A DNA stretch of 64,000 nucleotides, taken from the NCBI GenBank assembly GCA_029547805.1, contig JAKPOP010000012.1:124001-188000 (forward strand). The letters run 5' to 3'. The position numbers were made by a program, and so were the translations under genes. The number at the start of each line of letters is the position of its first letter. The first letter of the stretch is position 1. Under the pieces are notes generated by a model that saw only the letters and a list, made by a program, of their open reading frames with translations, was not told the DNA's origin and searched no databases. This DNA comes from Deltaproteobacteria bacterium. Its GTDB lineage: Bacteria; Myxococcota_A; UBA9042; DTJE01. Shown here one piece after another: positions 48,940 through 57,734 of the stretch.

Positions 48940-50913
48940 TCAGCGGACCGTCGCCTCCCAGGTCCAGGACTTCCATCGGCCCTGGTCGAGGGCGTTGAGG
49001 TCCGCGACCTCCAGCATCCATGTCCCCCGAATGGCCCGGCCGTCCCAGAGGGTCGGGTGCCAGGTCTCGACCACGTCGTCCTGGTCGTCCCCCTGGCGGT
49101 CCAGCAGCGTGACGATCTCCCCATCGGGTCCCATCAGCCGGACCCGCAGGTCCCCCCGGTAGGGGTGGCGGATCTCGATGCCAATGGCCAGTGCCACGAG
49201 GGTGCCGTCCTCGGTGATCTCGAACTCCTGGAGCAGTCCGTCGGCCTGTCCGTCGGGGATCGGCAGGTCCGGGGACCCCTGGCGGGTCACCTTCCGGGTG
49301 GACCCGCAGGCCGGGAACGAGGCGCAGGCGGGATCGGCGCAGTCGGCCCCGTGGCGGCCGTCGTTGTCCACCCCGTCATCGCAGACCTCCGGGGCCACGT
49401 CGCCCTGGACCTGGATCTCCAGGGCCCAGGACTGGAGGCTCCCGGTGTCGGCACGGGCCTTGTCGGCCAGTTCCAGCCGCCAGGTCCCCCGGGTCGTCTC
49501 CCCGGCCATCCCCTCCACGGTCCAGGTCGTCCGCAGGTCGTCGTCCCCACCGCCTTGCCGGTCCTGGAGCACCACCCGTTTCCCGCCTGGGGAGACGAGG
49601 GCCACGACCAGGTCCCCGATGTAGGTGTGGCGGATGTCCACGGTCACGAAGGCCTTGATGACCGAGCCATCGATCGGGACGTCGATCTCCGAGGTCACGG
49701 CCTTCCCGTCATCGGGAATGGGCAGCACCGTGGTGTTCTCCCACCGGCTGCCGGCGGGGCGGCAGGCCGGGTGGTCCTTGCACGACGGGTCGTCGCAGTC
49801 GGTCGCCCCGTCGTAGTCGTCATCGATCCGGTTTGCGCAGTCCTCGACCAGGTCCAGCCTGGGCACGTCGGAGGTATAGACGTTTCCGAACTCCCGGACG
49901 TACCGGTAGGAGATCCAGCCGTACCCCGGCCCGAAGCGGTTCCGGAGTCCAAATCCCGAGGTGCCCCAGGAGTTCTTGAACAGGAAGAACCCCTTCTCGG
50001 TCTTCGGTTTCCCGTCGGTTCCCAGCACCGGGTTGCCCTGGCCGTCCAGGATCGGGACCTCCAGGTCGTCGTCCCAGCCCACCAGCAGGATGGCATGGCC
50101 CGCGGGCTTCTTGCGGCTTGCCTCCTGATCCGCCTCGTTCGGGTACAGGACGTAGCCCTCGCTGAAATATCCCCGGTTCACCGGCAGGTCCGAGGCGCCG
50201 TGGTTCCAGGCCTGGTAGAAGAAGTCCAGTCCCGCCACGACGCCGATGCGCTTCTCGGACAGCACGGCCTTGATGGACCGCTCGGACGGGTTCACGTAGC
50301 GCCCCCGGGGCAACTTGAACTTCGGGGCATTCCGGGCGCTCTCCGGGGGCTCCCCGTTGGTCCAGCAGACCGTCGGTCGCTTCTCACCGGTGCACCGCGG
50401 GTCATTGGTCGCGGTCCAGGGGGACGTCTCGTAGGGCCAGGCCTCCTCGAAGGGGATCCCGTAGCGCGAGATCGCCTCCAGGTTGTTCGAGGCACTGGAC
50501 CCCTCCTCCTCCCGGAAGGCTCCCACCTCGGTCTTTACCGACCATTGGAGGTACTGTTCCGAGAAGTCCGGGTTCGGGATCGTCCCTTCCCGCAGGTAGA
50601 GGTGCTCCATCAAGGCCACGGTGGCAAAGATCGAACAGACCCCGCGGCGGGCCTGGTTGCGCACCGGCGACTGCCACTGGACCAGGTCCAACTGCCTCGG
50701 ATAGACCGCGTCGGCCTTGCCCTCCTCGGGCAACTGGCTGGCCTCCGGAGCGCCGGCCCACAGGGGATCCCGTTCCGAGAGGGGCGCCAGCATCTCCTCT
50801 TCCGGCGCCAGGGGACCCTCGTCGCTGTCGGGGTCGCATCCGGCCAGTCCCGTCGCCAGGACCATCGTCCCGAGGACCACCGTTCGAATCGTCCATGCGC
50901 GCCTGGTGACCAT
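48940..50913 (-). CDS. Papain-family (C1) cysteine protease with two proprotein-convertase P domains
   Basis: 657 residues; ATG 50913 after GGGAGGAG. Lipoprotein signal (LATGLAGC). C1-type peptidase about 70-340: VRNQARRGVCSIFATVALMEH (nucleophile Cys), AGHAILLVGWDDD (His), FKNSWGTSGFG (Asn). Two P_proprotein beta-sandwiches follow, each preceded by a MopE-like Cys/Asp segment (RIDDDYDGATDCDDPSC, DGVDNDGRHGADCADPAC). P domains normally stabilise subtilisin-like proteases, so their use with a papain fold is uncommon. First gene of the exported-protein operon. Confidence 0.9.
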   Translation of the reverse strand: MVTRRAWTIRTVVLGTMVLATGLAGCDPDSDEGPLAPEEEMLAPLSERDPLWAGAPEASQLPEEGKADAVYPRQLDLVQWQSPVRNQARRGVCSIFATVALMEHLYLREGTIPNPDFSEQYLQWSVKTEVGAFREEEGSSASNNLEAISRYGIPFEEAWPYETSPWTATNDPRCTGEKRPTVCWTNGEPPESARNAPKFKLPRGRYVNPSERSIKAVLSEKRIGVVAGLDFFYQAWNHGASDLPVNRGYFSEGYVLYPNEADQEASRKKPAGHAILLVGWDDDLEVPILDGQGNPVLGTDGKPKTEKGFFLFKNSWGTSGFGLRNRFGPGYGWISYRYVREFGNVYTSDVPRLDLVEDCANRIDDDYDGATDCDDPSCKDHPACRPAGSRWENTTVLPIPDDGKAVTSEIDVPIDGSVIKAFVTVDIRHTYIGDLVVALVSPGGKRVVLQDRQGGGDDDLRTTWTVEGMAGETTRGTWRLELADKARADTGSLQSWALEIQVQGDVAPEVCDDGVDNDGRHGADCADPACASFPACGSTRKVTRQGSPDLPIPDGQADGLLQEFEITEDGTLVALAIGIEIRHPYRGDLRVRLMGPDGEIVTLLDRQGDDQDDVVETWHPTLWDGRAIRGTWMLEVADLNALDQGRWKSWTWEATVR

Positions 50914-51035
50914 GACTCCTCCCAGGAACTCGAAAGGGCAATATCATAGCACCATCGAGCCGCCATGGAGCCGCCCCGGGCCGGAGCCGGCCGCGGTCGT
51001 GATCCACCGACCTGGGTGCACTTCGATGCCTTCGG

Positions 51036-51236
51036 GTGTCCATTGCCGGTGGCACGTACCAGTTCGTCCTGGCGGCCACCGGGTTCCTGTCCCATCAGGC
51101 GGACCAGACCCTGCTGCCGGCCTGTCGTCAGGCGGGAGTGCCCTACCTGCGGGTCGGGAAGGGGCGGCCGATGGCGGTGGTCCGGGCCATCGCCCACCAC
51201 CTCGGCGTGTCGGCGGTGGCTCCGGCGACCGGTTGA
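51036..51236 (+). CDS. Small DUF2325-like protein or remnant
   Basis: 66 residues from GTG 51036, the only start after an in-frame stop at 51000. The sequence YQFVLAATGFLSHQADQTLLPACRQAGVPYLRV fits the C-terminal half of DUF2325 (conserved hydrophobic strand, GFxSH, Cys and GVP). The first about 35 residues of that family are missing, and no other frame upstream supplies them. It may be a truncated pseudogene or an unusually short member. The 357-bp stretch 50914-51270 holds nothing else I can support. Confidence 0.4.
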   Translation: MSIAGGTYQFVLAATGFLSHQADQTLLPACRQAGVPYLRVGKGRPMAVVRAIAHHLGVSAVAPATG

Positions 51237-51270
51237 CCGGCAGTGCCACTCGCCGTCCAGGGCCCCCAGG

Positions 51271-52257
51271 CTAGACCGGCTCGCCGGCCCAGGAGGTCCG
51301 GAAGGCCTCCCGGACATCGGCCAGCGTGCCGCCGGCGCCCAGCAGCAGGCCCATCTTGGCCAGGGCAGCCCACCGGGTGTGCATGCCGCCGGAGATGGCC
51401 CCCAGGTCCAGGGCCATGCGCCCCAGTTCGTAGGTCTCCAGTTCGACGCCGCCGGAGGTGCAGATGCTGCTGATCACGACCGGAATCTCCCGGCGGCGGC
51501 AATGGTCCATCAGGGACCGCAGGTCCGGGCGCTGCATCGGGAGGTTGCCGGCGCCGTAGGCCTCGATCAGGACGCCCCGGACCTCGTCTGGGGGCAGGCG
51601 CCAGAGCATCCCGGGGAAGGGGGCATACACGGCGATGGCCGTCTCGATGGTCCGCCCCAGTCCTCCGGGGACCTGCCGCTCGAAACGCCCCGCATGGGGG
51701 TGCATCCGGATGTGCAGCCCCAGTTCGGCCAGGGGCGGGAGGTTGGGCGAGTCGAAGGCCTGGTAGCGATGGACGGACATCTTCTCCGCCGCCACCCCCC
51801 GTATCCACAACTCGCCGAAGCAGATGCCCACCTCGGCGACCCCTCGGGTGGCCAGCGTCACCGCCTCGACCAGGTTGCCCCGGGCATCGCTGCGGACGTA
51901 GGCCAGGGGGCGCTGGGACCCCGTCAGCACGACCGGCTTTCCCAGGTCCGCCAGCAGGAAGCCCAGCACCGAGGCGGTGTAGGCCATCGTGTCGGTGCCA
52001 TGGATGATCACGGCCCCGTCGCAATCGGCGGACTCCTCCCGGGTCCTGCGGGCCAGGTCCAGGATGTCCTCGGGTTCCAGCGTGGCCGAGTCCCGGTTGA
52101 AGGGAACCAGGAGGCGCAGGTCGGCGATCTCGGCCAGTTCCGGGACCTGCTCCAGGATGCGGGCGACCGAGGGCGCCGGCGACAGCGCCGTGGGGTCGCC
52201 CGAGGGGGCCATTCCCAGCGTGCCTCCCGTGTGGACCAGCAGCACCTGTCCCGCCAT
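51271..52257 (-). CDS. ansA: L-asparaginase (type I-like)
   Basis: 328 residues from ATG 52257 (GGGAG upstream); the earlier in-frame start at 52308 lacks support. Catalytic motifs: VHTGGTLGM (first Thr), VIIHGTDTMAYTASVLGF (second Thr/Asp), and a following VVLTGSQRPL. No signal peptide, consistent with cytoplasmic type I enzymes that hydrolyse asparagine to aspartate and ammonia. Length is normal. It lies after, but 138 nt from, the second exopolysaccharide operon and is probably separate. Confidence 0.92.
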   Translation of the reverse strand: MAGQVLLVHTGGTLGMAPSGDPTALSPAPSVARILEQVPELAEIADLRLLVPFNRDSATLEPEDILDLARRTREESADCDGAVIIHGTDTMAYTASVLGFLLADLGKPVVLTGSQRPLAYVRSDARGNLVEAVTLATRGVAEVGICFGELWIRGVAAEKMSVHRYQAFDSPNLPPLAELGLHIRMHPHAGRFERQVPGGLGRTIETAIAVYAPFPGMLWRLPPDEVRGVLIEAYGAGNLPMQRPDLRSLMDHCRRREIPVVISSICTSGGVELETYELGRMALDLGAISGGMHTRWAALAKMGLLLGAGGTLADVREAFRTSWAGEPV

Positions 52258-52395
52258 GGTCGGACTCCCATCCCGCAGGCTGGCGAGTTCTATCACGAAC
52301 AGCAGCACGGCGCCGACGGGACGCCGGGCGATGGAGGCCGTGGAGGGTGCGGTCCGCGGTCGATGCCCGAGACCGGCGCATCCCGGGACGGACCG

Positions 52396-53310
52396 TCAGC
52401 GCCGGCTGGGGTGGCGCAGCAGGACGACCCGCTGCCCGTGGCGGACGTCCGGGTCTCCCTGGCGGCGGCGCCGGAGGCCATGACGGCTCCCGCGGCCATA
52501 GGCCCAGGCATCCACGATCCGTCGGACCGGGGCCTGGACCAGGTCCCCCAGGTCCCCTTCCCGGAGGTCCTCCCGCCAGTCCCGGAGGGTCTCGGCGACC
52601 GCCCGGAGGGCCAGCCTCGCTGGGGACGGCACCTGGTCCAGGATGAAGGCATCGGCCTCCCCCTCGATGAACCGCCGTCCGTAGAGTTGGCGCAAGGTGT
52701 AGTTGTGGGAGTGCATGACCGGGCAGTCTGGCAGGTAGCGGATCACCCATCCCCGGGCCCTCGCCCGGCATCCCCAGGCTGTATCCTCGGACCCCCAGGC
52801 CTCCTGATAGAACGGCTGCTGCTCCCAGGCCGTCCGACGCATCGCCGCGAAGGGCAGCGAGTAGGGCAGCCAGGGCGGCGCGGCGGGGGCCTCCGGGAAG
52901 GCCAGACGATATTCCCGTCGGACCCAGGGCCAGGCCTCGGGGCGAGGGACCTGGCGGCAGAAGGCCGCCATCACCGCCGGGTCGTCGAAGGCCGCCACCA
53001 GTCGTCCCAGCACCCCGGGGTGCAGGGGGGCGCAATCGGAGTTCTGGAAGACCAGGATCTCCCCCGGGGCCTCGGAGCAGGCCCGGTTCAACACCGGGCC
53101 CGGGACATAGTCCTCCGGGGCGATCCGGATCAGGCGATGGGGCCAGCGGGCCACGATCTGGAGCGTCCGGTCCGTGCTGCCGGAGTCCACCACCAGCAGT
53201 TCAAAGTCCCGGAAGTCCTGGGAAAACAAGGCCGATAGGGCGACCCCGATCTCGGACTCGCTGTTCTTGCAGCGGAGGATCACGGTGACTCTGGGCGATG
53301 GCGGGTTCAT
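52396..53310 (-). CDS. Family 2 glycosyltransferase
   Basis: 304 residues. GT-A fold: VTVILRCKNSESEI, LLVVDSGSTDRTL, ILVFQNSDCAPLHP (metal-binding N-S-D in place of DxD), and the acceptor region AWGSEDTAWGCRARARGW (catalytic ED). Similar to rhamnosyl/glucosyl transferases of exopolysaccharide clusters. Cytoplasmic, no membrane helix. Its start overlaps the stop of the deacetylase upstream (ATGA). Last gene of the second exopolysaccharide operon. The tail is Arg/Gly-rich. Confidence 0.9.
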   Translation of the reverse strand: MNPPSPRVTVILRCKNSESEIGVALSALFSQDFRDFELLVVDSGSTDRTLQIVARWPHRLIRIAPEDYVPGPVLNRACSEAPGEILVFQNSDCAPLHPGVLGRLVAAFDDPAVMAAFCRQVPRPEAWPWVRREYRLAFPEAPAAPPWLPYSLPFAAMRRTAWEQQPFYQEAWGSEDTAWGCRARARGWVIRYLPDCPVMHSHNYTLRQLYGRRFIEGEADAFILDQVPSPARLALRAVAETLRDWREDLREGDLGDLVQAPVRRIVDAWAYGRGSRHGLRRRRQGDPDVRHGQRVVLLRHPSRR

Positions 53311-54131
53311 GGGGCCTCCTCCCGGGCCGGGGGCAGGGCCTCGGTGATCCAGGCCGTCCGTCGCGTGGCCAGATAGCGGACGATCCGCTTGAGGCTCTCA
53401 TAGCGGTCGGCCAGATACATCGTGATGGGGTGCAGGATCATGCATGAGATCACGCCCCGGTCCTCGTGGTCCGCCAGTTGTTGCAGCACCCGGTCCGTCC
53501 ACTCGGGCGGGTCGTAGGAATCGGGGCCGAAGTCGTCGCTCCACCGGTAGCGCCGCTGCCACCGGGTGACCCACTCCCGCGTCCGCTCGGCGTGGTAGAG
53601 GTGCTCGTGGTCCGGCATCACGTTGAGCGGGAAGTGCCACAGCCCCGCCGGGTGCCAGCGGGGACCCGTCGCCGTGCGGTCCACTCCGTCGCTGCACAGG
53701 ACGATCTCCCGGGCCGCCAGCACCCGGTCGGTGTGGGGGCCGTGCATGTACATGTGGTTGCGCCAGACCTGGATCTCGCGGCCGGTCCGGCGGCGGCAGG
53801 CCTCCTGGGTCAGGCGGACGTCCAGGTCCTGGTACCAGGCCGGCCCGTTGTAGGACCCCAGGGCCTTGCGGAAGACCCGGTGGAGCCAGGTCGGCGAGAG
53901 GCAGTTCCAGTTGTGACCGCCCAGTTCGACCAGGGGGTGGGTGGCAACGGGCTCCAGGCGGTCCCACTCCTCGGCGAAGGCGAGGCCCGATACGAAGAAG
54001 GTGACCTTGACCCCGGCCTGCTCGAAGAGGTGGAGGGCGTCCTGGGCGCAGCGGATCTCGGGGCGGTCGCTGTGCCGCTGGTTCTCGGTCCCCAGGGACT
54101 GGTGGTGCAGGTCGCCGGTGACACAGATCAT
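53307..54131 (-). CDS. Polysaccharide deacetylase-like protein
   Basis: 274 residues from ATG 54131 (GGAGGAGG upstream). NodB-like fold: CVTGDLHHQS, VKVTFFVSGLAF, ELGGHNWNC, then QVWRNHMYMHGPH and a late SCMILHPITMYL. The second metal motif reads H-x3-C instead of H-x3-H, so either a Cys serves as ligand or the enzyme is altered. Acts on a sugar in the same locus; substrate unknown. Coupled by 4-nt overlaps to both neighbours. Confidence 0.75.
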   Translation of the reverse strand: MICVTGDLHHQSLGTENQRHSDRPEIRCAQDALHLFEQAGVKVTFFVSGLAFAEEWDRLEPVATHPLVELGGHNWNCLSPTWLHRVFRKALGSYNGPAWYQDLDVRLTQEACRRRTGREIQVWRNHMYMHGPHTDRVLAAREIVLCSDGVDRTATGPRWHPAGLWHFPLNVMPDHEHLYHAERTREWVTRWQRRYRWSDDFGPDSYDPPEWTDRVLQQLADHEDRGVISCMILHPITMYLADRYESLKRIVRYLATRRTAWITEALPPAREEAP

Positions 54132-55363
54132 GCCGGGTCCTCCTCCAGGGGGATTCCCAGGCGCCGGGCCACCGGGAAGAAGTTGGGGTCCCCCAGGCGT
54201 CCGAACGAACGCAGGTAGGCCCGCCGGAGGTCCACCTCCCCGGAGGCCTGGAGGACCTGCCGGACCTGGGATGCGTAGGGTTCCTCCCGGACCTCCCAGG
54301 CCACCGCCGGGAACAGCAGGGCCAGGCGCTCCCGCGGGGGACACAGGGCCCACCGGAGTCGATCCCCGGGACGGAGTCCGTCCGGAATGGGATGCAGTTC
54401 GCCCCGGCCACCCAGAGTCCGGGCCAGGGCGAGGCCCCGGCGAGCCGCCTCCCGGGGATGCACGAAGGCCGGATCGACCTCCCGGGGCAGGGCCCGGGCG
54501 AGGTAGTTCCCGAAGCCCGCAAGGGGATCCCCGATGCGTCGCGACTCGAAGAGGCGGTGGGACTCGGCCAGGACCTCCCGGACCTCCCGTTGGACCTGGG
54601 CCAGGTCCTCGGATGGGAAGAGGGCCGGGTCGGCCCGGAATCGGTAGGCCATCGCCCGGTCGTAGAGGTCCCGCAGGGGCTCCGGCACGCCGGGGAGCGT
54701 CCGGACCCGGCGGCGCTTCTCCTGGTAGGACCAGTGGTAGGCCCCCAGGGCCCACAGGAGGCCGTCGCCGATCCCGATGACCCCCTTGACGAGGTGCCGC
54801 CGGAAGGTCCGCCGGGACTCCTCGGGGAACTCCTGCAGGTCCATCATGGCGTCGTTGATCACCAGCAGGGTGCCTCGGTTCACCATCAGGTCCCGGAGGT
54901 CCGGGGGGTGCAGGCGGTCCACCGTGAACCGGGTCAGGCCGGGCACAAAGGTGTCGTCCCCCAGCAGGGTCCGGTGCCCGAAGCGCATCTCGTACCACAT
55001 CACCCGGCAGACGTCGGTCCGCAGGACCCACTCGGACACCGCCCCGACGTCGATGCCGATCGCGTGCCGGCGGGAGGCGTCCTGGAGCGCCTCCGAGAGT
55101 CGTCTGCGGAGGGCCTCGGTCCCGGACCGGCGGACCTGCCGGGTGATCAGCAGCACGTCCAGGTTGTTGTGGGGCCCTTCGACCCCGTCCCGGACCTCGA
55201 CGCCCCCCTCTCCCCGGCCGTAGCCCCCGATCAGGACCAGGGCCCGAAACGCCCGGGGGTCCAGCACCGATCGGGCCGTCGTCCGGATGGCCTCCACCGC
55301 CGCGGCCACCCGGGCCTCGGCCTCGGGGCCCCCGAGCACCGTGTAGCGCCCGACCTCTCTCAT
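54128..55363 (-). CDS. Nucleotidyltransferase-fold protein in a glycan operon
   Basis: 411 residues. Residues about 40-95 contain LVLIGGYGRGEGGV followed 15 residues later by NNLDVLLI, the arrangement of a polymerase-beta-type nucleotidyltransferase active site (G-G/S motif then hDhD/E), although here the second acid of the DxD pair is Val. The remaining 300 residues are largely helical with basic patches (YHWSYQEKRRRVRTLPG). Function is unknown. Embedded with 4-nt overlaps between a deacetylase and GT4, so it probably modifies a sugar or a carrier. Confidence 0.7.
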   Translation of the reverse strand: MREVGRYTVLGGPEAEARVAAAVEAIRTTARSVLDPRAFRALVLIGGYGRGEGGVEVRDGVEGPHNNLDVLLITRQVRRSGTEALRRRLSEALQDASRRHAIGIDVGAVSEWVLRTDVCRVMWYEMRFGHRTLLGDDTFVPGLTRFTVDRLHPPDLRDLMVNRGTLLVINDAMMDLQEFPEESRRTFRRHLVKGVIGIGDGLLWALGAYHWSYQEKRRRVRTLPGVPEPLRDLYDRAMAYRFRADPALFPSEDLAQVQREVREVLAESHRLFESRRIGDPLAGFGNYLARALPREVDPAFVHPREAARRGLALARTLGGRGELHPIPDGLRPGDRLRWALCPPRERLALLFPAVAWEVREEPYASQVRQVLQASGEVDLRRAYLRSFGRLGDPNFFPVARRLGIPLEEDPA

Positions 55364-56553
55364 CCCGGCGCCCTCCCGGTCCCTGCCACCCGCCGCAGCA
55401 GGTCCCACAGCGCCCGGGCGTGATGATCGGGCAGGAAGCGCTGCGACAGCACCTCGCGCCCCGCAAGCCCCATGGCACGGGCCCGTGCCGGGTCCTGGCG
55501 CAGTTCCCCGAGGACCTGGGCCAGCGCCCGCCACTCGCCCGGGGGAAAGGCGAGGCCGGTCCTGCCCTCCTGCAGCCACTCGCCCACGCCGCCGGCCCGG
55601 CTGGCGATCACCGGAGTCCCGTGGCGGAAGGCCTCGAGCCCCACCAGGCCGAAGGTCTCGGGCTCCCGGGAGGGAACCACCAGGCAGAGGGCCTCCCGGA
55701 GGTGCCCCGCGATGGCCGCCCGGGGCAGGGCCCCAGACCACTCGACCCGGGGGGCGACCCCGAGGTGCCCCGCCACCTCCCGGAGCCAGGCCTCCTGGGG
55801 GCCGGTTCCCAGGACCCGCAGGCGGACCTCCCTCGGCAGCAGCGTCATGGCCCGCAGCAGCAGGTCGAGTCCCTTGCCCCGGGTCAGGGCCCCCAGGAAG
55901 ACCAGCAGGTTCGGGTCCGGGGGGGACTCGGGAGGGGCCTCGGGCGCCGGCGCGAAGAGGGGAAGCACCTCCACCGAGGCCGGCGGAAAGCCGTGCATCA
56001 CCACGTGGTCCTTCATGTACCGGGACCCTACCGCCAGGGCCGTCAGACCGCGATGGGCCCCCAGTTCGGCCCGGGCCTCCGAGAGGCTCCGAAAGCCGAC
56101 CGGCCACAGGCCGTCCCGGCGTTCCAGGAAGCCCAGGCAGGGGAGGCAGTGGATTCCCAGGGGCCTCGTGCAGGTCCGGTGACCGATGGCCGTGTACTTG
56201 TGCCGCCGAAGGCAGAAGGGGGCATGGTCGTGGAGGAAGCGCACCGAGGGACGCCTGGACCGGGCCACCGCCTCCACCTCTGCCGGTCCCACCTGATGCA
56301 GGTAGATCACGTCGGGGTCCAGGGTCTCGATCTGCCGGGGCAGGTCGGCCCAGGGAAAGGCGGTGCGGAAGGGGGTCAGGAAGGCCGGGTCCAGTGGAGC
56401 CGTGGGGTCGAAGAGGAGGTGCTGGTCCACCCCGTCCGGTTCCTTTCCCCCTGGATCCGGTATCCCCCGGGCCAGCAGCCCGGCGGCATCGTGCACCACC
56501 CGCTCCGCCCCCCCGAGCAGCGCCGCCGATCGCTGGACCCAGAGCACCCTCAT
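55360..56553 (-). CDS. Family 4 glycosyltransferase
   Basis: 397 residues from ATG 56553, GGGGGGAC upstream. GT-B fold: N-terminal SAALLGGAERVVHDAAGLL, a Cys-rich middle insertion (HRTCTRPLGIHCLPCLGF, typical of a subset), GALTRGKGLDLLLRAM, and the nucleotide-binding end SREPETFGLVGLEAFRHGTPVIASRAGGVGE with the conserved E-x7-E pair. Retaining transferase of the CapM/RfaB type; donor and acceptor unknown. Confidence 0.92.
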   Translation of the reverse strand: MRVLWVQRSAALLGGAERVVHDAAGLLARGIPDPGGKEPDGVDQHLLFDPTAPLDPAFLTPFRTAFPWADLPRQIETLDPDVIYLHQVGPAEVEAVARSRRPSVRFLHDHAPFCLRRHKYTAIGHRTCTRPLGIHCLPCLGFLERRDGLWPVGFRSLSEARAELGAHRGLTALAVGSRYMKDHVVMHGFPPASVEVLPLFAPAPEAPPESPPDPNLLVFLGALTRGKGLDLLLRAMTLLPREVRLRVLGTGPQEAWLREVAGHLGVAPRVEWSGALPRAAIAGHLREALCLVVPSREPETFGLVGLEAFRHGTPVIASRAGGVGEWLQEGRTGLAFPPGEWRALAQVLGELRQDPARARAMGLAGREVLSQRFLPDHHARALWDLLRRVAGTGRAPG

Positions 56554-57716
56554 GACGCCGTCCCCCCGCCTGACATCGAGGCCCCCGTGGCGGCCTCCTC
56601 CAGGGCCTTCCGGGTCTGGTCCGCCGTCTCCTCCCAGCGAAAGCCCGCGGCCCGGGTCCTCCCCTGGCGTGCCATTTCCCGCATTCGCGACGGGTCCCCG
56701 AGCGTGTCGCCAATCGTCCGGGCGATCGACGGGACGTCCTGGGGGTCGAAGGTCGCCGCCGCCTCTCCGGCCACCTCCGGGAGGCTCGAGACCCGGGAGC
56801 ATGCCACCGGCGTCCCGCAGGCCATCGCCTCCAGCACCGGGAGGCCAAAGCCCTCGTAGAGGCTCGGGAAGACCATCAGGTCTGCCCCGGCGTAGAGGGC
56901 CGGGAGGTCCTCTCCCGGGAAGACCCCCAGCAGGTGGATCCGGTCCCGGCAGGGCGACTCCCGGACCCGCCGGTGGACCTCCTCGGACCGGAACCATGGT
57001 GGCCCCGCCAGGACCAGGTGATGGGGCAGCCCCTCCCGGACCAGGGTCTCGAAGGCCTCCACGAGCCGCACGTGGTTCTTTCCCGGATGCTCGATCCGGG
57101 AGACGTAGAGCAGGTACGGGGCCTCCAGGCCCAGGCGTCGTCGCAGGGCCGGGACCTGGCGCCGGGCCTCGGGTCGGAAGACCTGATGGTCCACCCCCAG
57201 GGGCGTCACGCGGACCCGGCGATCCGGGACCCCGGTGAAGCGAAGCACGTCCTGGCGGGTCGCCTCGCTGGGCGTCAACAGCAGGTCCTGGCGGCGCATC
57301 AGCCACGGCAGCACCTGACGGATGTAGATCATCCGCGCGCGGTCATACTTCCCGGGGACGTGGAGGCTCGCGAAGTCGTGCACGGTGGCCACCGAGGGGC
57401 AGGGCAGGGCCACCGGAAGGCGCCGATTGCCCGCGGGCAGGAACGCCACGTCGGGGCGAAACGGCGCCAGGAGCCCCCGGAGGACCTGGAACCAGGCGAC
57501 CTCCAGCAGGGCCCGCCGGGGCCACCAGGAGGGCAGGGGGCGCAAGTCCAGGGCCCCCGGATCCGGGACCAGGCCCGGGAGGTCCTCCCGGTGGACGAAG
57601 ACGATCCATTGGTGCCCACCGGGGGCCTTCGCCCACTGCTCCACCAGCGATCGGGCATACCGGCCGATGCCGGATCGGCCGCCGTCGCACCCGAAGAGGA
57701 GCACCGCGATGCGCAT
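56550..57716 (-). CDS. Family 4 glycosyltransferase
   Basis: 388 residues. GT-B fold with GIGRYARSLVEQW near the N-terminus, ATVHDFASLHVPGKYD, LYVSRIEHPGKNH, and donor-binding SLYEGFGLPVLEAMACGTPVACSRVSSLPEV (E-x7-E). Closest in style to mannosyl- or glucosyltransferases of the MtfB/WbaZ type. Overlaps the next transferase by 4 nt; 18 nt after the GH9 gene. Confidence 0.93.
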   Translation of the reverse strand: MRIAVLLFGCDGGRSGIGRYARSLVEQWAKAPGGHQWIVFVHREDLPGLVPDPGALDLRPLPSWWPRRALLEVAWFQVLRGLLAPFRPDVAFLPAGNRRLPVALPCPSVATVHDFASLHVPGKYDRARMIYIRQVLPWLMRRQDLLLTPSEATRQDVLRFTGVPDRRVRVTPLGVDHQVFRPEARRQVPALRRRLGLEAPYLLYVSRIEHPGKNHVRLVEAFETLVREGLPHHLVLAGPPWFRSEEVHRRVRESPCRDRIHLLGVFPGEDLPALYAGADLMVFPSLYEGFGLPVLEAMACGTPVACSRVSSLPEVAGEAAATFDPQDVPSIARTIGDTLGDPSRMREMARQGRTRAAGFRWEETADQTRKALEEAATGASMSGGGTAS

Positions 57717-57734
57717 TGCGTCCTCCTCTCGCCG

